Source: Lithospermum erythrorhizon
Lineage: Eukaryota; Streptophyta; Magnoliopsida; Boraginales; Boraginaceae
Length of the DNA: 64,000 bases
Direction: 5' to 3'
Assembly: GCA_019722365.1 (NCBI GenBank)
Contig: JADFUC010000501.1
Span: 1-64,000 of the forward strand
This document shows positions 49,301 through 61,559 of the stretch, one piece after another. A program made the position numbers and the translations under genes. Within the stretch, counting starts at the first letter, position 1; each line of letters starts with the position of its first letter. Below the pieces are notes generated by a model, which was given only the letters and a program-made list of their open reading frames with translations, was not told where the DNA came from and made no database searches.

Positions 49301-49830
49301 CATATGTGATTACAAATTAAATTAAGCAACAAATAAAATACTTCGTATGATTTCTTACTTGTCAAATATTTAGGAATATATTAATTGACTTTAAATCTCA
49401 TTTTGATGATTTTAAATAATCTTTACAAATTTGATGTTGTCGATCTCGTTTAATTATACAACATAGCATGCTCATTATTGGGATGTTTGACATAGTGGAA
49501 TAGTTTTAACGATTATATTATAATAATAAGATGCGTAAAGAAAGAAAAGAGTAATTAGTGAGAAAAAATTAGGATGTTTTTAAAATTCCATGCAAGGTAA
49601 AATGAAAAAAAATAATGTAGCCTCAATTTAATAAGTGAAAAAAGTGATGTTCAATTTCGAAGTTATTTTACTTGTTGATTTGTAGAGGTTAGCTTGACCG
49701 GAGCTCCGCCTGTTCCTGTACTTTGGGATCCTTGGTTTTTTGGTATCCCCCTAATAAAAAAGAAAATCATCAAGACACCCACACGCATTACACTTAACCC
49801 ACAGAAAATACCAACTTTATTAACCGCCAT
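43306..49830 (-). CDS. Rhamnogalacturonan lyase (PL4), tandem copy 2
   Basis: Pectin-cleaving polysaccharide lyase, the better preserved copy. Exon 1 (49672–49830) is a clean 53 codons: MAVNKVGIFCGLSVM, a hydrophobic run (VGVLMIFFFI), then a Gly/Ser/Thr-rich stretch. Others: 49136–49263 (VVLDNGIVSLTFSNPGGA), 48951–49004, 48017–48114 (VISQTDDKVEISFSKTW), 47753–47872 (GSSGFYSYGIFEHLNGWPE), 47074–47242 (GFWVITPSDEFRCGGPTKYE), 46411–46556 (FFSGHYAGEDVKIHIANGEQ), ~46082–46190 (WPYDFPLSPDFIHAGQRG), 44813–~44960 (IVPGTYNVYAWVPGVIGDYK), 44353–44511, 44135–44251 (LYPNGDLVYNIGTSDYKKDW), 43656–43767, 43306–43555 (ARHGIHGLYWLFEANIPAG, …MYDYLRLEGPTK). Small indels remain in several exons. The exon expected between 47753 and 47242 is not clear in either copy. 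In its last exon this copy keeps the family motif HGIHGLYW, which copy 1 has lost. Confidence 0.92.
45086..45701. mobile_element. MITE-like insertion in lyase intron, copy 2
   Basis: This is the counterpart of 28663–29040, with the same ends (GGAATAACATCTTTTTAG left; AAGAAGGGTGTTATTTTTG right) but about 240 bp longer. The centre has long G runs (45410–45610), including two runs of nine or more G. The proline/threonine-rich open frame on the other strand is a by-product of these runs, not a gene. Confidence 0.6.
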
Positions 49831-50845
49831 CTTAAATTAATTGAAAGTTTTGATTTAATTATTTATAATGTTTTCGCAAATGTTACTCTAAGCATAATCG
49901 ACTACATAGTTATTGTTAATAATGTTGTATATATTATTATCTTGATTGGTTAAATGTTACTAGAGCATGTGCATCAATTCCCCTAAAACCTATAATAGGG
50001 GCTGAAAAGGTTAAAAATTAATAAGATGATGCTTTTTGATTTTTAAAATAAGCTTGGCCTCAAAAATTTGCGTATATAGGAATTTATGCTAACTACTATA
50101 TTATTTATCTCTTACTTTCATTTATTGAAAATCTTGAAATCTTGATTTTTTATGTTTTGGATGAATAATAGGGAAAATTTGTTAAAACTTCATAAAAGCT
50201 AGTCCAAATAAAAAAATTAATAATTATGAGTGTATTTTAGAGAAAATTTTAGGAGAACTGATATATATGCTCTTAATAACAAATCATATCATTAACCAAA
50301 AAAATTGGGAAGTTGTGAGAATATATTAGTATATGGTGGGTAAATGATGAGCACGAAATATTAAAAAACCCGCACAACGAGATATTTATAAGGTATGTAA
50401 ATTCAAATAAATGGTAAAAATCTTAGATTTTACCTGCATGCTACTTCAATATGAAAGGTTTCCATTAAAAGCACAATATAGTTATAATTATGAATCTTCA
50501 ATCAATATTAAAAACATGCTATATATTAAATCAATTTTGATTGATAATTTTTCATTATTGAAAAATCAAACTACGTACTGTATTTTTTAAAACCTAAGAG
50601 GGCCGTCGTCGTCCTCTTCAGTCTCCATACTCTTATATATTAAGCTCTACAATGTTCCTTTACGTAGGCCTCTGTAGATCTTGATATATAAACATATTTA
50701 TCTGAAAATTATTTGGATCGACTGCAGGCTTTGTATCTTTTAACATTTTTTATACTCTACGTTTTTTATGTCCTTCAGCTTGTAAAATTTATTCAAATCG
50801 TGTGAATATCATTAAAACTGAAAGGAAGAAAAGGAGAGAACAATA

Positions 50846-51990
50846 CAAATAAAGAATAATGCAAAAGGCATAATATGAGTTATATGACAACGTACTTGAA
50901 TTGAAGATTATCAGCGCATTGAGCATGCAAGAACAAGCGAGATGCAATTCCAATGCATAAAACAATAGAGCACCATCGGCTCTTCCATTCCATATTATTT
51001 TCTAACATTATTGCATGTATTGAACCAAGTAAACTTTTCATTATATTTTCAAGCTATGAAAAAACTATACTAAACTAACTTTTGTGTGAATGAATATCGA
51101 TTCCTTTTGTGTATATAAATATTATTAATGCATCAAGACCTTCATTAAACAAGAAAGACTACTGATTATCCACTATTCAAGGATAGCTTTTGCAGTTTGT
51201 GTATGGTTGGATGGTTATTATATACCAACTCTTTGCATGCAGTGGTTATTACTTGTGTGGTAGGTGTAATTACAATGCGTTTTAGGGATATTAATAATCC
51301 TAATTTATATGGTTGGCCATTGAATATCTGTTATCAACGTATATATAGTTTATTATATTAATAATTATATTTTAAATATTTTTTTAGATTATCAGGATCT
51401 GATAATGATATATTTATGATTCGGGAGTTTTTTGTTTATGAATGGTTAGACAACAATTTTCATAATTTTTCTATAGTAATTGTTGTAGGTGGGTCAAATA
51501 CAAAAAAAAAAGTTTTTAAATTAATTTGAGTCAAATAATATAGATTTATAAAATTTTAATGAAATATATTATATTAACGTATCATTTTCAAAGATAAATT
51601 AATATTTTAGAAAAATGAGATTGGCCAAAGTCTACTTTAGCCCTAACATAGCTAGTATTAAGCTACCCCCATGTGTACTAATAATATATTCCATGTCATA
51701 CGGAGCATCTTTTATGTTTTCGTCGAAGTTTAAAAAATATTGCTTATAGTTCATGTACAAAATAATGAAATCCCATCCTACAGAACTCATCTCATCCACC
51801 TAATATTTCATTCATAATTCACCTTCACACTGTTCAATAGTTTGGATTAATTCAATTTTAATAACCACTTTAACTCACCAACTATATGTGGATTAACACA
51901 ATTTTCATGCAGCTCACCAACATATACCCTCGAATGTGAGCAAAATTTATTGAACATGCACATTATTGAGATATTATATCACGTATATAG
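50846..51990. other. Upstream spacer of the second lyase gene
   Basis: AT-rich with no gene recognised. It follows the end of the duplicated unit and probably contains promoter sequence for nothing on the plus strand until the CorA-like gene. Confidence 0.4.
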
Positions 51991-52699
51991 AAATCTTTGA
52001 ATTTCTGAAAGTGGAAGCGAGCGAACTGACAAATGGCTTGGATATTACATTATAATGGGTTGTGAACTTCTTGTGGATTAATAGCACACTTGGCTTCGTC
52101 TGGCTCGATGGGATGGCGTAGCGAAATTCACCGGTCAATGGCGAACGCGTTGGAGTTATTGAGATGAACAGAAAGAAGATGCGTCTTGGTGATATGAGTT
52201 GTCGCAAATCAATCATCTCGAAGCATGTCAGCGTAGCGTTTTTGGGTCGGGTATTATCGCCTCACGGCAAATTACCAGCCTTGATTTGAGGCTACATCCC
52301 AGCATCAAGGGGCCGTCTGTCAGGTATGAGATTACAGAGGTGGCTCATAGGCGTGAGAGGTGGGCTCATGCATCGGCGTGTGACTTTGTTCGTGGCGGAT
52401 TACCATGATTCAGAGGCGACAAAAGCTCGATCACAATTTGTAAAAAGTACGTCCATTGTAGAGTCGAACCATTTATAGATTTGATGGGTGACGCCATGAC
52501 AGCGTTGAGTCTTTCCAGCCACGTTTTCATCTTATTTCCGTCTTCGGCTGAAAGCTTCGATGGGTCGCGTCGAAAATTAAGGTCGGCAAACTTGCATTTC
52601 TTATGAGATGGCCAGGCCCAGAAAGCAAGATGCGTCTTGGTGATATGAAGTAATCACCGTCAGATCATGCTCAGCATGCTCAGCTGCTTACATTTTTAG
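51990..52699. other. Anomalous GC-richer patch before the CorA-like gene
   Basis: Mixed composition unlike the flanks. A word of about 20 bp (GATGCGTCTTGGTGATATGA) is repeated at about 52178 and 52628. Open frames of 69–80 codons on both strands match nothing I recognise. The missing 5' exon of the downstream gene should lie here or upstream, so this may be a transposon insertion or a stretch of poor sequence. Confidence 0.35.
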
Positions 52700-55600
52700 A
52701 TTATGGGATATTTAGAGTCTCGAATTTCTGAACTTGTTCAAGGAATTGAAGTTAATGCTGGATTTGGTCTGCCTACACATCTTGAACTCTTGGAGGAAGA
52801 AGATGATGTCTCCGTTGTAATTTAGCTGCTCCATACTGGGAGGTCAGGGGCCCTATGTGGGTGGTGTCATGTTGTTGCTGGTCATCCATCTGGTGATTCT
52901 TGGCTCACTAATGTGCAGTGGTTACATCCTGCTATCAGTTTGCTTTAAAAGATGAAAGTCGACTGATAAGTGATCATTATGAGACATCTCTTGTATGAGG
53001 TAGATTTCTTGTTTAGTCATCATAATTTTTCTGGTGGCCACCATCATTTTACGTTTATAGAAATATAAGATGGAGTTTGTTTTGTGCGTGAATATATACT
53101 CAAATCTAAATGAAAGGTACATGAATGTCACATAGATGAATTCTTAGCATAACTAGGTATGCATAAAAGATGCTTAGATTTTTATATTAGGCCTCTTATC
53201 ATGAATCATTTTAAAGGATTTTAAGTACTTGAATTTGGATTATGAGTTGTTATCAAGTAATCTAAGTATATAGATGAGATATTTTTAGTTGGAGTCTTGG
53301 AAGTAGTAGCGTCAGCCCAAAGCGGTGGATTTATCGTTAACGTTAACGTATGCCGATGTCTTTAAAGCGGTTTCTTAGCGGGGTAAGGGGAGTTAAATGA
53401 GTATCAGCTGCAGCGTGATCGCGGGGAGGATATTCAGTGCTTGAATGAGTGCGAAGCGATTTTCTTCTGTGATAGATAGGCGTAGGCCCAGTTTAATGGT
53501 AATTTGATATATTATTGTATAAAGAGATCTTGAGAATATAAAATCTTCGGCTATAGAACTTTGGAATGTAGCTGCTATTTATACTGAAAATCTAATGATA
53601 TTTATGCAAATTATCTTGTTCCATGAGTTCTGTCACTCTATTCAAATGTCTGCTTCCCTTCTACTGTAAAATATATTTCCAATTTTTTCATCTGTAAGTA
53701 GAACCATTTTTGCCTTCAACAGATGTAAAGTTTGCAAGACTAACTCGGTTATAATCTTGAACTTCTTGTAACTTAGAACATTACTTTCAACTTTCTTTAG
53801 AAGTAGCCAAGTTTCTACATATTGGTGCTGCTCCCTCTATCCCTTTTTTCAGGAGGCTTGACGTAGATAATATAATTCTGAAAACACAATGTTTCTAAAT
53901 AGGGCCAGAACGGTAATGTCTTGGGTTTTTAGTTCACCTTCACTCACCAGTTCTATTTGCATACCTGTTCCGTCTACTAATTCTATAGTACTATTTTAAA
54001 GCTCAAATTTGGGCCTTTGTCTTTGTTTTTCTTAGATCGACATGCAATAAAATATGCTTTTTTTTTGTTTTGTTTAAGGTAGAAAATTTAAGCAAATTGA
54101 ACCCATACATTTATTTGATACAAGTTTAAGATTTTTTGTGGTTAAATGTCTAATGCCTTACACATAGGTACCTGTCAGAGTGGCTGGAGGGCTGTTGTTT
54201 GAGCTCTTGGGACAGTCTGTAGGTGATCCATATATCAATGAAGATGATGTACCTGTCGTGCTACGATCTTGGCAATCTCAAAATTTTCTCATTACTGCTT
54301 TGCATTTAAAAGGATCTGCAGAAAAAATCAATGTTCTGGGCATTACAGAAGTTCAGGTTTATTTTGGCGCATAGGCATCTCCTTTTCTGTAATGTAGCCA
54401 TGTTTTAAGGAATCTAGGGCAAATACAACCACTAGGATTACTTCAAATGCCACGATGTTGACAGGATCTCTGGGTCGAGTTCTTTGTGAATGACAAGAAC
54501 TCGCTTTTAAAAGTGAACTTTTCTCTTACATCTTAGTTATGCTTTTTACTTAGGAGCTTCTTCTTGGTGGTGGTTTTAATGCACCAAGGACGGCGCATGA
54601 AGTCATAGTGTCATCATTTTGTTTAGCTCGATGGGATGACAGGTATGAAAAGATGTCATTTGTTACTTGTATCTTTGCAATCAACATTGAATCAATAAAT
54701 TTTACTCCCTCCATTCCTTAATGTTAGGACTATTTTCATTTTAGGAAATTCTAAATTAAGTTCCATTTAGAAACAAAGCATTGGAGTGAAAATTTAAAAA
54801 AATGTAAGAGGAGTTTAAATTTTCTTTAAAGTTTGTGAAAAGTAAATGAGCAATATTTAGGGGATGGAGGGAGATTCATTCTAATAACAATACCTCTATA
54901 AATAGTTCATGGTTTATTTTTACTTGATTTTAAATCATTTTGGCTATGTTTCCTTCCATGTCATTTGGATTGTTTAGACCTAATGTTTACACCTGCCACT
55001 CTGTCTATCCTTATTCATAAACTATCTCACTCTATAAAATGTATTTCAACACGATCATCAGTGATTGAAAATATCTAATATAATCATGTATGTTTCTGTT
55101 TGATGATGATGTTATGTTTTTCAGATTATTTCGAAGTCAATCTTCGGTGCTGCTGATGAAGTAGAATTAAAGTTCATGAACAGGTGTTTGCATTAAGATA
55201 TTACTCTTAGCCGTGATGTCTATCAACTGTAGCTCCCTCCTTGAACATGCTTAATATGGTTTATTTTCTCTTGTTTATAGGAGAACACATGAAGATTTGT
55301 ATCTTTTTGGTATAATCCTGAACCAGGAGATTAGAAGGCTGTCGCAACAGGCATGTATTTCATTCGAGTGATGATTATACAGTTCGTTAGAGAATCCTTA
55401 AAGAATATGTACATCAATCAATAGGAAATTATATGTGAAATGGTTTTCCAATTTATATGAAGCGGCTTTTCCATGTCCAGTTTGCGAATTTCATAGGCAT
55501 CTACTCCTGTGTCTGCACTATAGTCAATTACATATAATTTTCCTTGTCAATTTGTATATTAGAAATTCTAGTGCTTTTTTACATTGATTAGATGACATTA

Positions 55601-57330
55601 CACTCCAAAGACAAATTGGCACTTCCCATTTTACCATATTTATTATTTTGATTTTTGTCGCTGACAAGTTGACCCATGCCACTCTAGAAAAATATGGATG
55701 ATTAGTGTTCATGGGGTTCTCTCTAAAACGTCTATCTTGAAATTTAACTTGTACTCTAGAAAAACAAATCAATCTTATATCGAATTAATAATAGAAGGCT
55801 TCTTTTCTACTTTTAACATATCCAGGTCATCCGAGTCAAATGGTCCCTTCATGCTAGGGAGGAGATTGTCTTTGAGCTTCTTCAGCATCTAAGGGGGACC
55901 GTAACCAGAACACTTCTTGAGGGAATAAGAAAGAGTACTAGACAGATGATTGAAGAGCAAGAAGCTGTTCGTGGTCGCTTGTTTACTATTCAAGATGTAA
56001 TGCAGAGTACTGTCCGTGCATGGTTGTATGGGTTGTTGTCTGTCCTGGAATCCCAGAAACGACATATACAGTTCATTCGTAAATTATTTTGTGACCATCA
56101 GTATAAATGTTCCCAAATTGATTGGACTTTGACAGCTCCTTGAGCCACAGTGCCCTTTTCCCGGATGTGTCCGATCATTTAGAAACTGAATGTAGACATT
56201 CATGTCCATCTCTTGTATAGGATGGCATTAGCTGGCATGGCTAAACCATTGAAAGTAAAACAACTAGTTCCTACTTTTGAAGCACTGTTCCTGAACTATG
56301 TATGGTACTTGGAAGAGCCTATTTTGCCACTTGACCAAAATATTTTTTTACTTCATTAGAGAGGTCACAGTCATTGTTAGGGTATTAGTTTCACATTGAA
56401 GCTGACTTGGATTGTGATGATGGATATACTTTATCACTCTCTCTCACATTCTAATTTCACTGATAGAAAGATTTGGTTCAAGAAAGAGCCTCGGTATATC
56501 CATATAACCTTGACCTGCACCATTTGGTAAGGGTAAGGGCATTTCCTTGGTCTGGTCCCAATACTGTATTTGTGTTTCCATGCCATGATCTGACAATTAC
56601 ATTCAAGGCGGCATACTATGCCTACTGGGACCAATAAAGCACTTCCTGAAGTTACATTGCTTAATCAAACCACCGTTGTACTTTTCTAGTAGGAGCTGTT
56701 TCTGCTCATTAGCTCCCTACCTTTGCTATTTACGAAGGCCAATTGGAGCACATGACTCGTGAGATTGATCCTCCAGCAATGTATGGGATCCGAGACCCAA
56801 CTTCAGAGTGAATGATCTAGTGTAAATGATAGTGCTACATCTTATTTCATCAGTATCTAGTATAAGTGAATTATAAATGTTAAAGCCATGTTCTTTCATC
56901 CTTATGTCCTCTTTGTCATTGTATGGTGATAGTATGATTTTTTTGCATTCCTTTCTCAGTCAGTATACATTAATATTGGCTCTGAGATCTTGGTTAAGAA
57001 CACAGGATAGAAGCCCGACAGTGACCCACAACTTGGCTGTTTTTGGTGGATGGTCTTGTCCTTCCCGATAATTACAGGCTATTCGGGATCAACGAGATGG
57101 AATCCCTGTCTGAGAACACGCCATACGCCTCTTCTCGGTTTGTTCACTGGCCTGCTATTCTTTCTAGGCCAGGCTTACTGGCTGTTGGATTGATCTACTT
57201 GGGGTTGAAGAATCCTATAAGTGAACAGAAAGTGGAAATAAGGAAACTGGAATTACAAGAGCTAGTGAAGATGTTTGAGCATGAGGCAGAAACTCAACGC
57301 CCAAGTCTGTCAACCAATATCAAGAAATAA
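52700..57330 (+). CDS. CorA-like magnesium transporter family protein (5' end not found)
   Basis: A membrane Mg2+ transporter-like protein. Visible exons: 52700–52999 (ISELVQGIEVNAGFGLPTHL), 54168–54356 (VAGGLLFELLGQSVGDPYIN), 54554–54642 (LLLGGGFNAPRTAHEV), 55125–55183 (SIFGAADEVELKFMN), 55281–55350, 55826–~56025 (RGTVTRTLLEGIRKSTRQM, …FTIQDVMQSTVRAW), 57006–57330. The last exon holds VTHNLAVFGG, then broken-frame LVLP-IITG-LFGIN near 57050–57093, where Gly-Ile-Asn takes the place of the CorA GMN motif before the pore loop. A second hydrophobic segment (LLAVGLIYLGL) and a charged tail (VEIRKLELQELVKMFEHEAE) follow. This arrangement of long soluble N-part, two C-terminal membrane helices and G-x-N loop is the CorA layout. 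Exons 52700 and 57006 contain frame breaks. Intron 55351–55825 has a GC donor. Confidence 0.78.
54703..54874. mobile_element. Stowaway-like MITE in a CorA-like gene intron
   Basis: The left end TACTCCCTCCATTCCTTAAT pairs with the right end ATTTAGGGGATGGAGGGAG. It is about 170 bp, AT-rich, and lies wholly within intron 54643–55124. Confidence 0.82.
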
Positions 57331-57639
57331 TTTACTCCAACTGCTGACAAATGTATTAGAGGAGCAGATTATAATTTCTCAGTTGTTTCATGTTCTTTCC
57401 ATAGCACTTCCTATACTTTTCAATGAAAACACTTAAATTCATTTGGTCCCCCTAAATTATTGACTTAACATGTAAGTTGGATGATTTTTCATCCGGCTCG
57501 AGCAAGAATCAAAGAACTGTAATACTTCATAATTCGTATATTAGTGTCATACACACAACCACCCACAGACTTTAGTGATACAATGTTTTTCCGACAAGAC
57601 TCACTGAACCCAAGTTCTAAACAATACTACTATATATAT

Positions 57640-57888
57640 TAGAAGCCATGATATTTAGTAGGTTCTGTTGGATTCGAGCAACCGATCCGCCAGCCCCGAC
57701 CCGATGGATAAAAACGGCCGTATCACCGAATCCGACACGATCTGGACGGACCGAACTGACACGACTGATTCCGGATTTCAGGTCCCAAAATCCCAGAATT
57801 CGATCCGATCGCATCCTAATATTTGTTGATCCACCATACCCCAAGAAATAAAACGTTCCTACCCCAACCCCAACAAAGTTGGTGTAAA
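57640..57888 (+). promoter_or_regulatory. MED7 upstream region
   Basis: GC-richer than the surroundings, with many CGA/TCCG words (57670–57815), consistent with a housekeeping-type promoter or 5' leader between two plus-strand genes. Open frames on both strands across it are composition artefacts. No TATA box is assigned. Confidence 0.3.
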
Positions 57889-60872
57889 ATGGCGACGGGG
57901 ACATATCCACCACTTCCACCATTCTACAAGCTCTACAAAGAGAGCTCATCGTCCACAGCACCGCCACCACCGCCACCCATCTCCGGCACATACACACTGT
58001 ACGGAGCCACATACACCACCGAGGACGTCCTCCCTTCCCTAGAGGACCAAGGGGTCAGACCACTCTACCAAACAACACCCAATCTCGACTTCAAGAAAGA
58101 ACTAAGCTCTTTGAACAGAGAGTTGCAGCTTAATATTCTAGAGCTTTCTGATATTATCATAGAGAGGCCTCATCAGTATGGAAGAAGAGTTGAGGAAATC
58201 TCTCTTCTCTTCAAGAATTTGCATCATCTTCTTAATTCTTTACGACCTCATCAGGTACTATTTTATTTTTATCCAAATTCTAATTTTAATTACTATATAT
58301 GTTAAAATGTTTTATTTCAGAAATCCAGTTGATTTTATTTAAAATATTGGGTGTCTTTTTTAATTCAAATATTGTCTAATCATTGAACATATATGGAGTA
58401 CAAATATATTTGAGTTCAAAAATTAAAAATATCAGGGTACAAATATATTGTACTATTGTCTAGTTTGGTTTTCAATGTTCAAAATTAAGTACTTTTGATG
58501 TTTTAATTGACACATATTACATTGATTTGAATCGAACTTTAAATTTTAAGGGTGAAGTAGGTTGGAAATATTATATTTTGATATATACGAACATTTACTG
58601 AGTACAATAATGTTTGAGTTCAAAAATTTAAAAATACGCTATTTTAGGGATGGAGATTGTAAATCCAATTGATGTTTGTTTTTTCTTTATTTGTTTTTGT
58701 TATGATCTCCTTGAATGTTGTATTAGGCTAGGGCGACGTTGATCCATATTCTAGAGCTTCAGATACAACGGCGCAAACAGGCCGTTGAAGATATCAAAAG
58801 GTGTGTTCTTTTGGGAATTTTATATGTATTGTTTTAAATTATTGTTGCATAACTGTTTGTCGACTTCAATTTTGAAACAATGAACAGAGATCGACTGTTT
58901 GTTGAGACACGAGTTAGCTGTTTGTTATACATGTTTTCATTTGTTGAGGTGTGATTTTCCTTTTAATGGAAAAGTAAATGATTAAAGTATTGGATGAAAA
59001 GGGTGAGGAAGTAGGTATTATGTTGCACAATTCTGTTGTGATGAAGTGTCATATTATACTGATAACTATTTATCCAATTCATCTCGTTCTTCACCCTGTT
59101 TCATCGTAATTTCAACAGTTCTTTTGTTACAAACATACTGTGATATCTATATCTGTGAAGTCAAACTACTAATGTTATAAAAGTCGGGTATGTTGAATAA
59201 TATGGGATGGTTGAAAATTGTGAAATAATATGCAAATGAGGAACTGGTACATGTAAATGAGTTTTGGTAGCCGACCCTACTTAGTGCTTGGTTTGGTTTG
59301 GATTGGTTTAGTATGTCAGTTTTGTCCAGTTTCTGATCCTCCGGATGTTATGAGCCAGATAGGCAGATAGTCTATTACTGCTTGAGTTTATGAGTTCTCA
59401 TTGTTATATCATCCACTGCGCTGGGCATTTGATCTTGCTAATTTTGAGAACATGAAGTAGCTTGAGCTATCTAATAAAGGCTTATTGGCCGAGAGGCCCT
59501 AAACTATGCGCTAATTTTTAATGTGCCTATGTACTGTACATCTCTTTGGCCGCGCTAACTTTTTCGTTTGGTGATTCAATTTCTAGATCTTATTCCCAAA
59601 TACATAAAATAAAACGAATTATATTATCCTCCCTAAAATACAATCGTGAAATGATCAAGAGTACTAAATGACTATTTTCTGTCTCCCTAACACTATATTA
59701 AAGATGCAGACTAAAATAATCCCCACCCTTTCTTCCTTAATACATCCTACCACACCCCCCACCCCTCACCCCACAACCTCCTCCCTTCGGCCCCTCCCCA
59801 CGACCTTACAACCTCACCCCCGGCCCCACCTCACAAACTCGCGAATTTGGAGCTCCACGACCAAGCATTTCAAGCTCCGCGAACAGGTCTCCACGAACAA
59901 TATTAGTTTCCTAATCTTTATTTGCTCAATTGGCATAGTTAGATATCTAAGTTTATTACTAATCTTGGGATGATTTAAGAAATGAGCTTCCTCTAAGCTT
60001 TGAGTGCAAGTTTATATGTTCTTCAAAAAATATCCAGTCCCTAATGCAACTTCCCAGCACTCATCTCTATTTTCCCCTCGATTAATTCAATTTCTTTTAT
60101 TCAACTTTATTATTTCAATTTATAGAGATATTTTGATTATTTATATTGTGAGTTGTTTATGTTGATTTCGAGTACATGTTTTGATTTTCGTTTTGCTCAA
60201 GTAATCGACTTGGAGTAGAGGGGATGTAGCAGTCAAGAAAATTTCAATTTATGACTGAATTAGACGACAAATGGGTCATGAAGCGGAAATGTGAGGTCGC
60301 TTGGTGGGGCAGGGAAGGTAGCATGGTTACAAGAAATGGTATTATTTTAGTTCTTATACTTTAGCCCCTATACTTTAGTGTAATGTTAGGGACAAAATAA
60401 TCATTTTAGTGTAATATAGTTATTTTATTGTATATTTTAGGGATAAAATGGTCATTTACTATGTATTTTAGTTGAAAAGTAGGTCTAAGGGGTTAGGTAT
60501 ATGTATTTAGTTGAAAATTACGTCTAAGAAAATTAGTGCATAGTTCAGGGGCCTCTCGGCCAATAAGCCTAAAATAAAGAGGGAGACTGAAACCCAGTTG
60601 AACTTCTGAAATTATTAACAAATCTGAAAGTTTCAATATAGTTTTGATATAATTGCTTTGCTGAGTCATGTACACACTTCAACACACATGATTTTGTTAT
60701 TGATGTGGCAATGAAAAAATTACTACACATTCTGTTCTTCAATTTTCTGTTTCTTTTACCTTCGAATTTCTTCCTCATACCATTACTCTTTTGCTTCCCT
60801 AGGAGAAGAGAAGAAGCACAGAAACTCTTGAAGGAGTCGCTGGGAACACTAGATGGACAGCAATCAAATTGA
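57889..60872 (+). CDS. MED7: Mediator of RNA polymerase II transcription subunit 7
   Basis: A middle-module subunit of the nuclear Mediator complex that links regulators to RNA polymerase II. Three exons join cleanly: 57889–58254, 58727–58800 and 60803–60872, 510 nt in total, giving 169 residues plus stop, the usual plant MED7 size. It begins MATGTYPPLPPFYKLYKE, has a proline stretch, then GVRPLYQTTPNLDFKKELSS and the helical core LNRELQLNILELSDIIIERP. Exon 2 encodes ARATLIHILELQIQRRKQAV and exon 3 ends KLLKESLGTLDGQQSN. Splice sites are CAG|GT, AG|GC, AAG|GT and AG|GA. No frame breaks are seen. Intron 2 is swollen to 2 kb by an inserted inverted-repeat element. Confidence 0.97.
59479..60569. 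mobile_element. 1.09-kb terminal-inverted-repeat element in MED7 intron 2
   Basis: The left end GGCTTATTGGCCGAGAGGCC is the inverted complement of the right end GGCCTCTCGGCCAATAAGCC, and pairing continues inward (TAAACTATGCGCTAAT with TTAGTGCATAGTTCA). The flanks TCTAATAAA and TAAAATAAA could be a worn 9-bp target duplication, as for Mutator-like elements. The interior is non-coding, with a C-rich block at 59745–59830. A second copy of its left part starts at 63585. Confidence 0.82.
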
Positions 60873-61391
60873 TATCCATCAGAGAAAAAGTATACTTGAA
60901 GTTTCAAGGAATGCTCATACCATAGCTTCTGTCATATGTAATAATCCAGTTATATTACCTGTGTTTATGTTAGATTACGGAAGAATCATATACACAGGTT
61001 TCTACATAATCTTTTCAAAAGCTCGTTATTAGATCGAATTTGATGAATCTTGCATCCAATAAAATCCATCCGATGCTTATATTAGATTCAAAATTTTAGA
61101 ATTCATATTTCCCAATGGTTCCATAGTTCATCAAATAAATTCCATCCAATGCTTAAGTTGATTAGTTAAAAGGTGAGGCCCCATCATGTGATAAAATTCT
61201 AGACCGTTCATCAAACAAGTAATAAAAAGTTTCATCACAATTGGTACATAGTTCCTATTTATAAATAAAAATTGATAACAGATTCTCGTAGGAGTGCCAA
61301 GAGCAAGGTTCATTTCTCTTCTCTTGCTGCAACCTATAAGTATCCTCTAGTATGTAGCCTCAGGCCAGATCGAATTTCTGTGTAAAGATTT

Positions 61392-61559
61392 TTATAGTTC
61401 ATCTTTCGAATCACGACTTTCGCTTTCTTGGCTTTTTCTGGCATCGATATCCTTAGCCTTCTCTTCCTTGGCTGGCTTTTGAAGCTTGAAAGGAATTGAG
61501 GCATGCTTCTTGAGGAACTTGTAGAATGCTACTACTGTGCGGTCGGTATCAACAGTCAT
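61392..61559 (-). CDS. Protein disulfide isomerase-like, last exon only
   Basis: After a CCAG acceptor at 61560, 55 codons are fully open to a stop at 61392–61394. The sequence starts TVDTDRTVVAFYKFLKKHAS, IPFKLQKPAKEE, continues as a charged linker and ends DSKDEL. The DTDRT…FLKKHASIPFKLQKP block is the end of the second catalytic thioredoxin domain of plant PDIL1-3/1-4-type proteins, and KDEL is the ER retrieval signal. No CGHC active site or other exon is found up to the window end. Either the intron is very long, holding the copia remnant and the MED7 intron copy, with the rest beyond 64000, or this is an isolated gene fragment. Confidence 0.8.
   Translation of the reverse strand: MTVDTDRTVVAFYKFLKKHASIPFKLQKPAKEEKAKDIDARKSQESESRDSKDEL

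Larger units (their letters stand above)
34169..50845. repeat. Tandem duplication, copy 2, split by a 7.7-kb insertion
   Basis: Positions 34169–34456 match 24577–24856, and 42185–50845 match about 25790–34168. Between them, 34457–42184 replaces about 0.93 kb of the original unit. Intron positions and the intron MITE are shared between copies. Similarity ends near 50845, where copy 1 runs into copy 2 but copy 2 runs into unrelated sequence. Confidence 0.88.

Noticed and set aside
52199..52408. 69-codon plus-strand open frame (MSQINHLEACQ…)
   Set aside because: It lies in a patch of doubtful sequence and matches no family I know.
57617..58012. 131-codon minus-strand open frame opposite MED7 exon 1
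   Set aside because: It is a shadow of the MED7 coding strand and its GC-rich leader; it has no recognisable domain.
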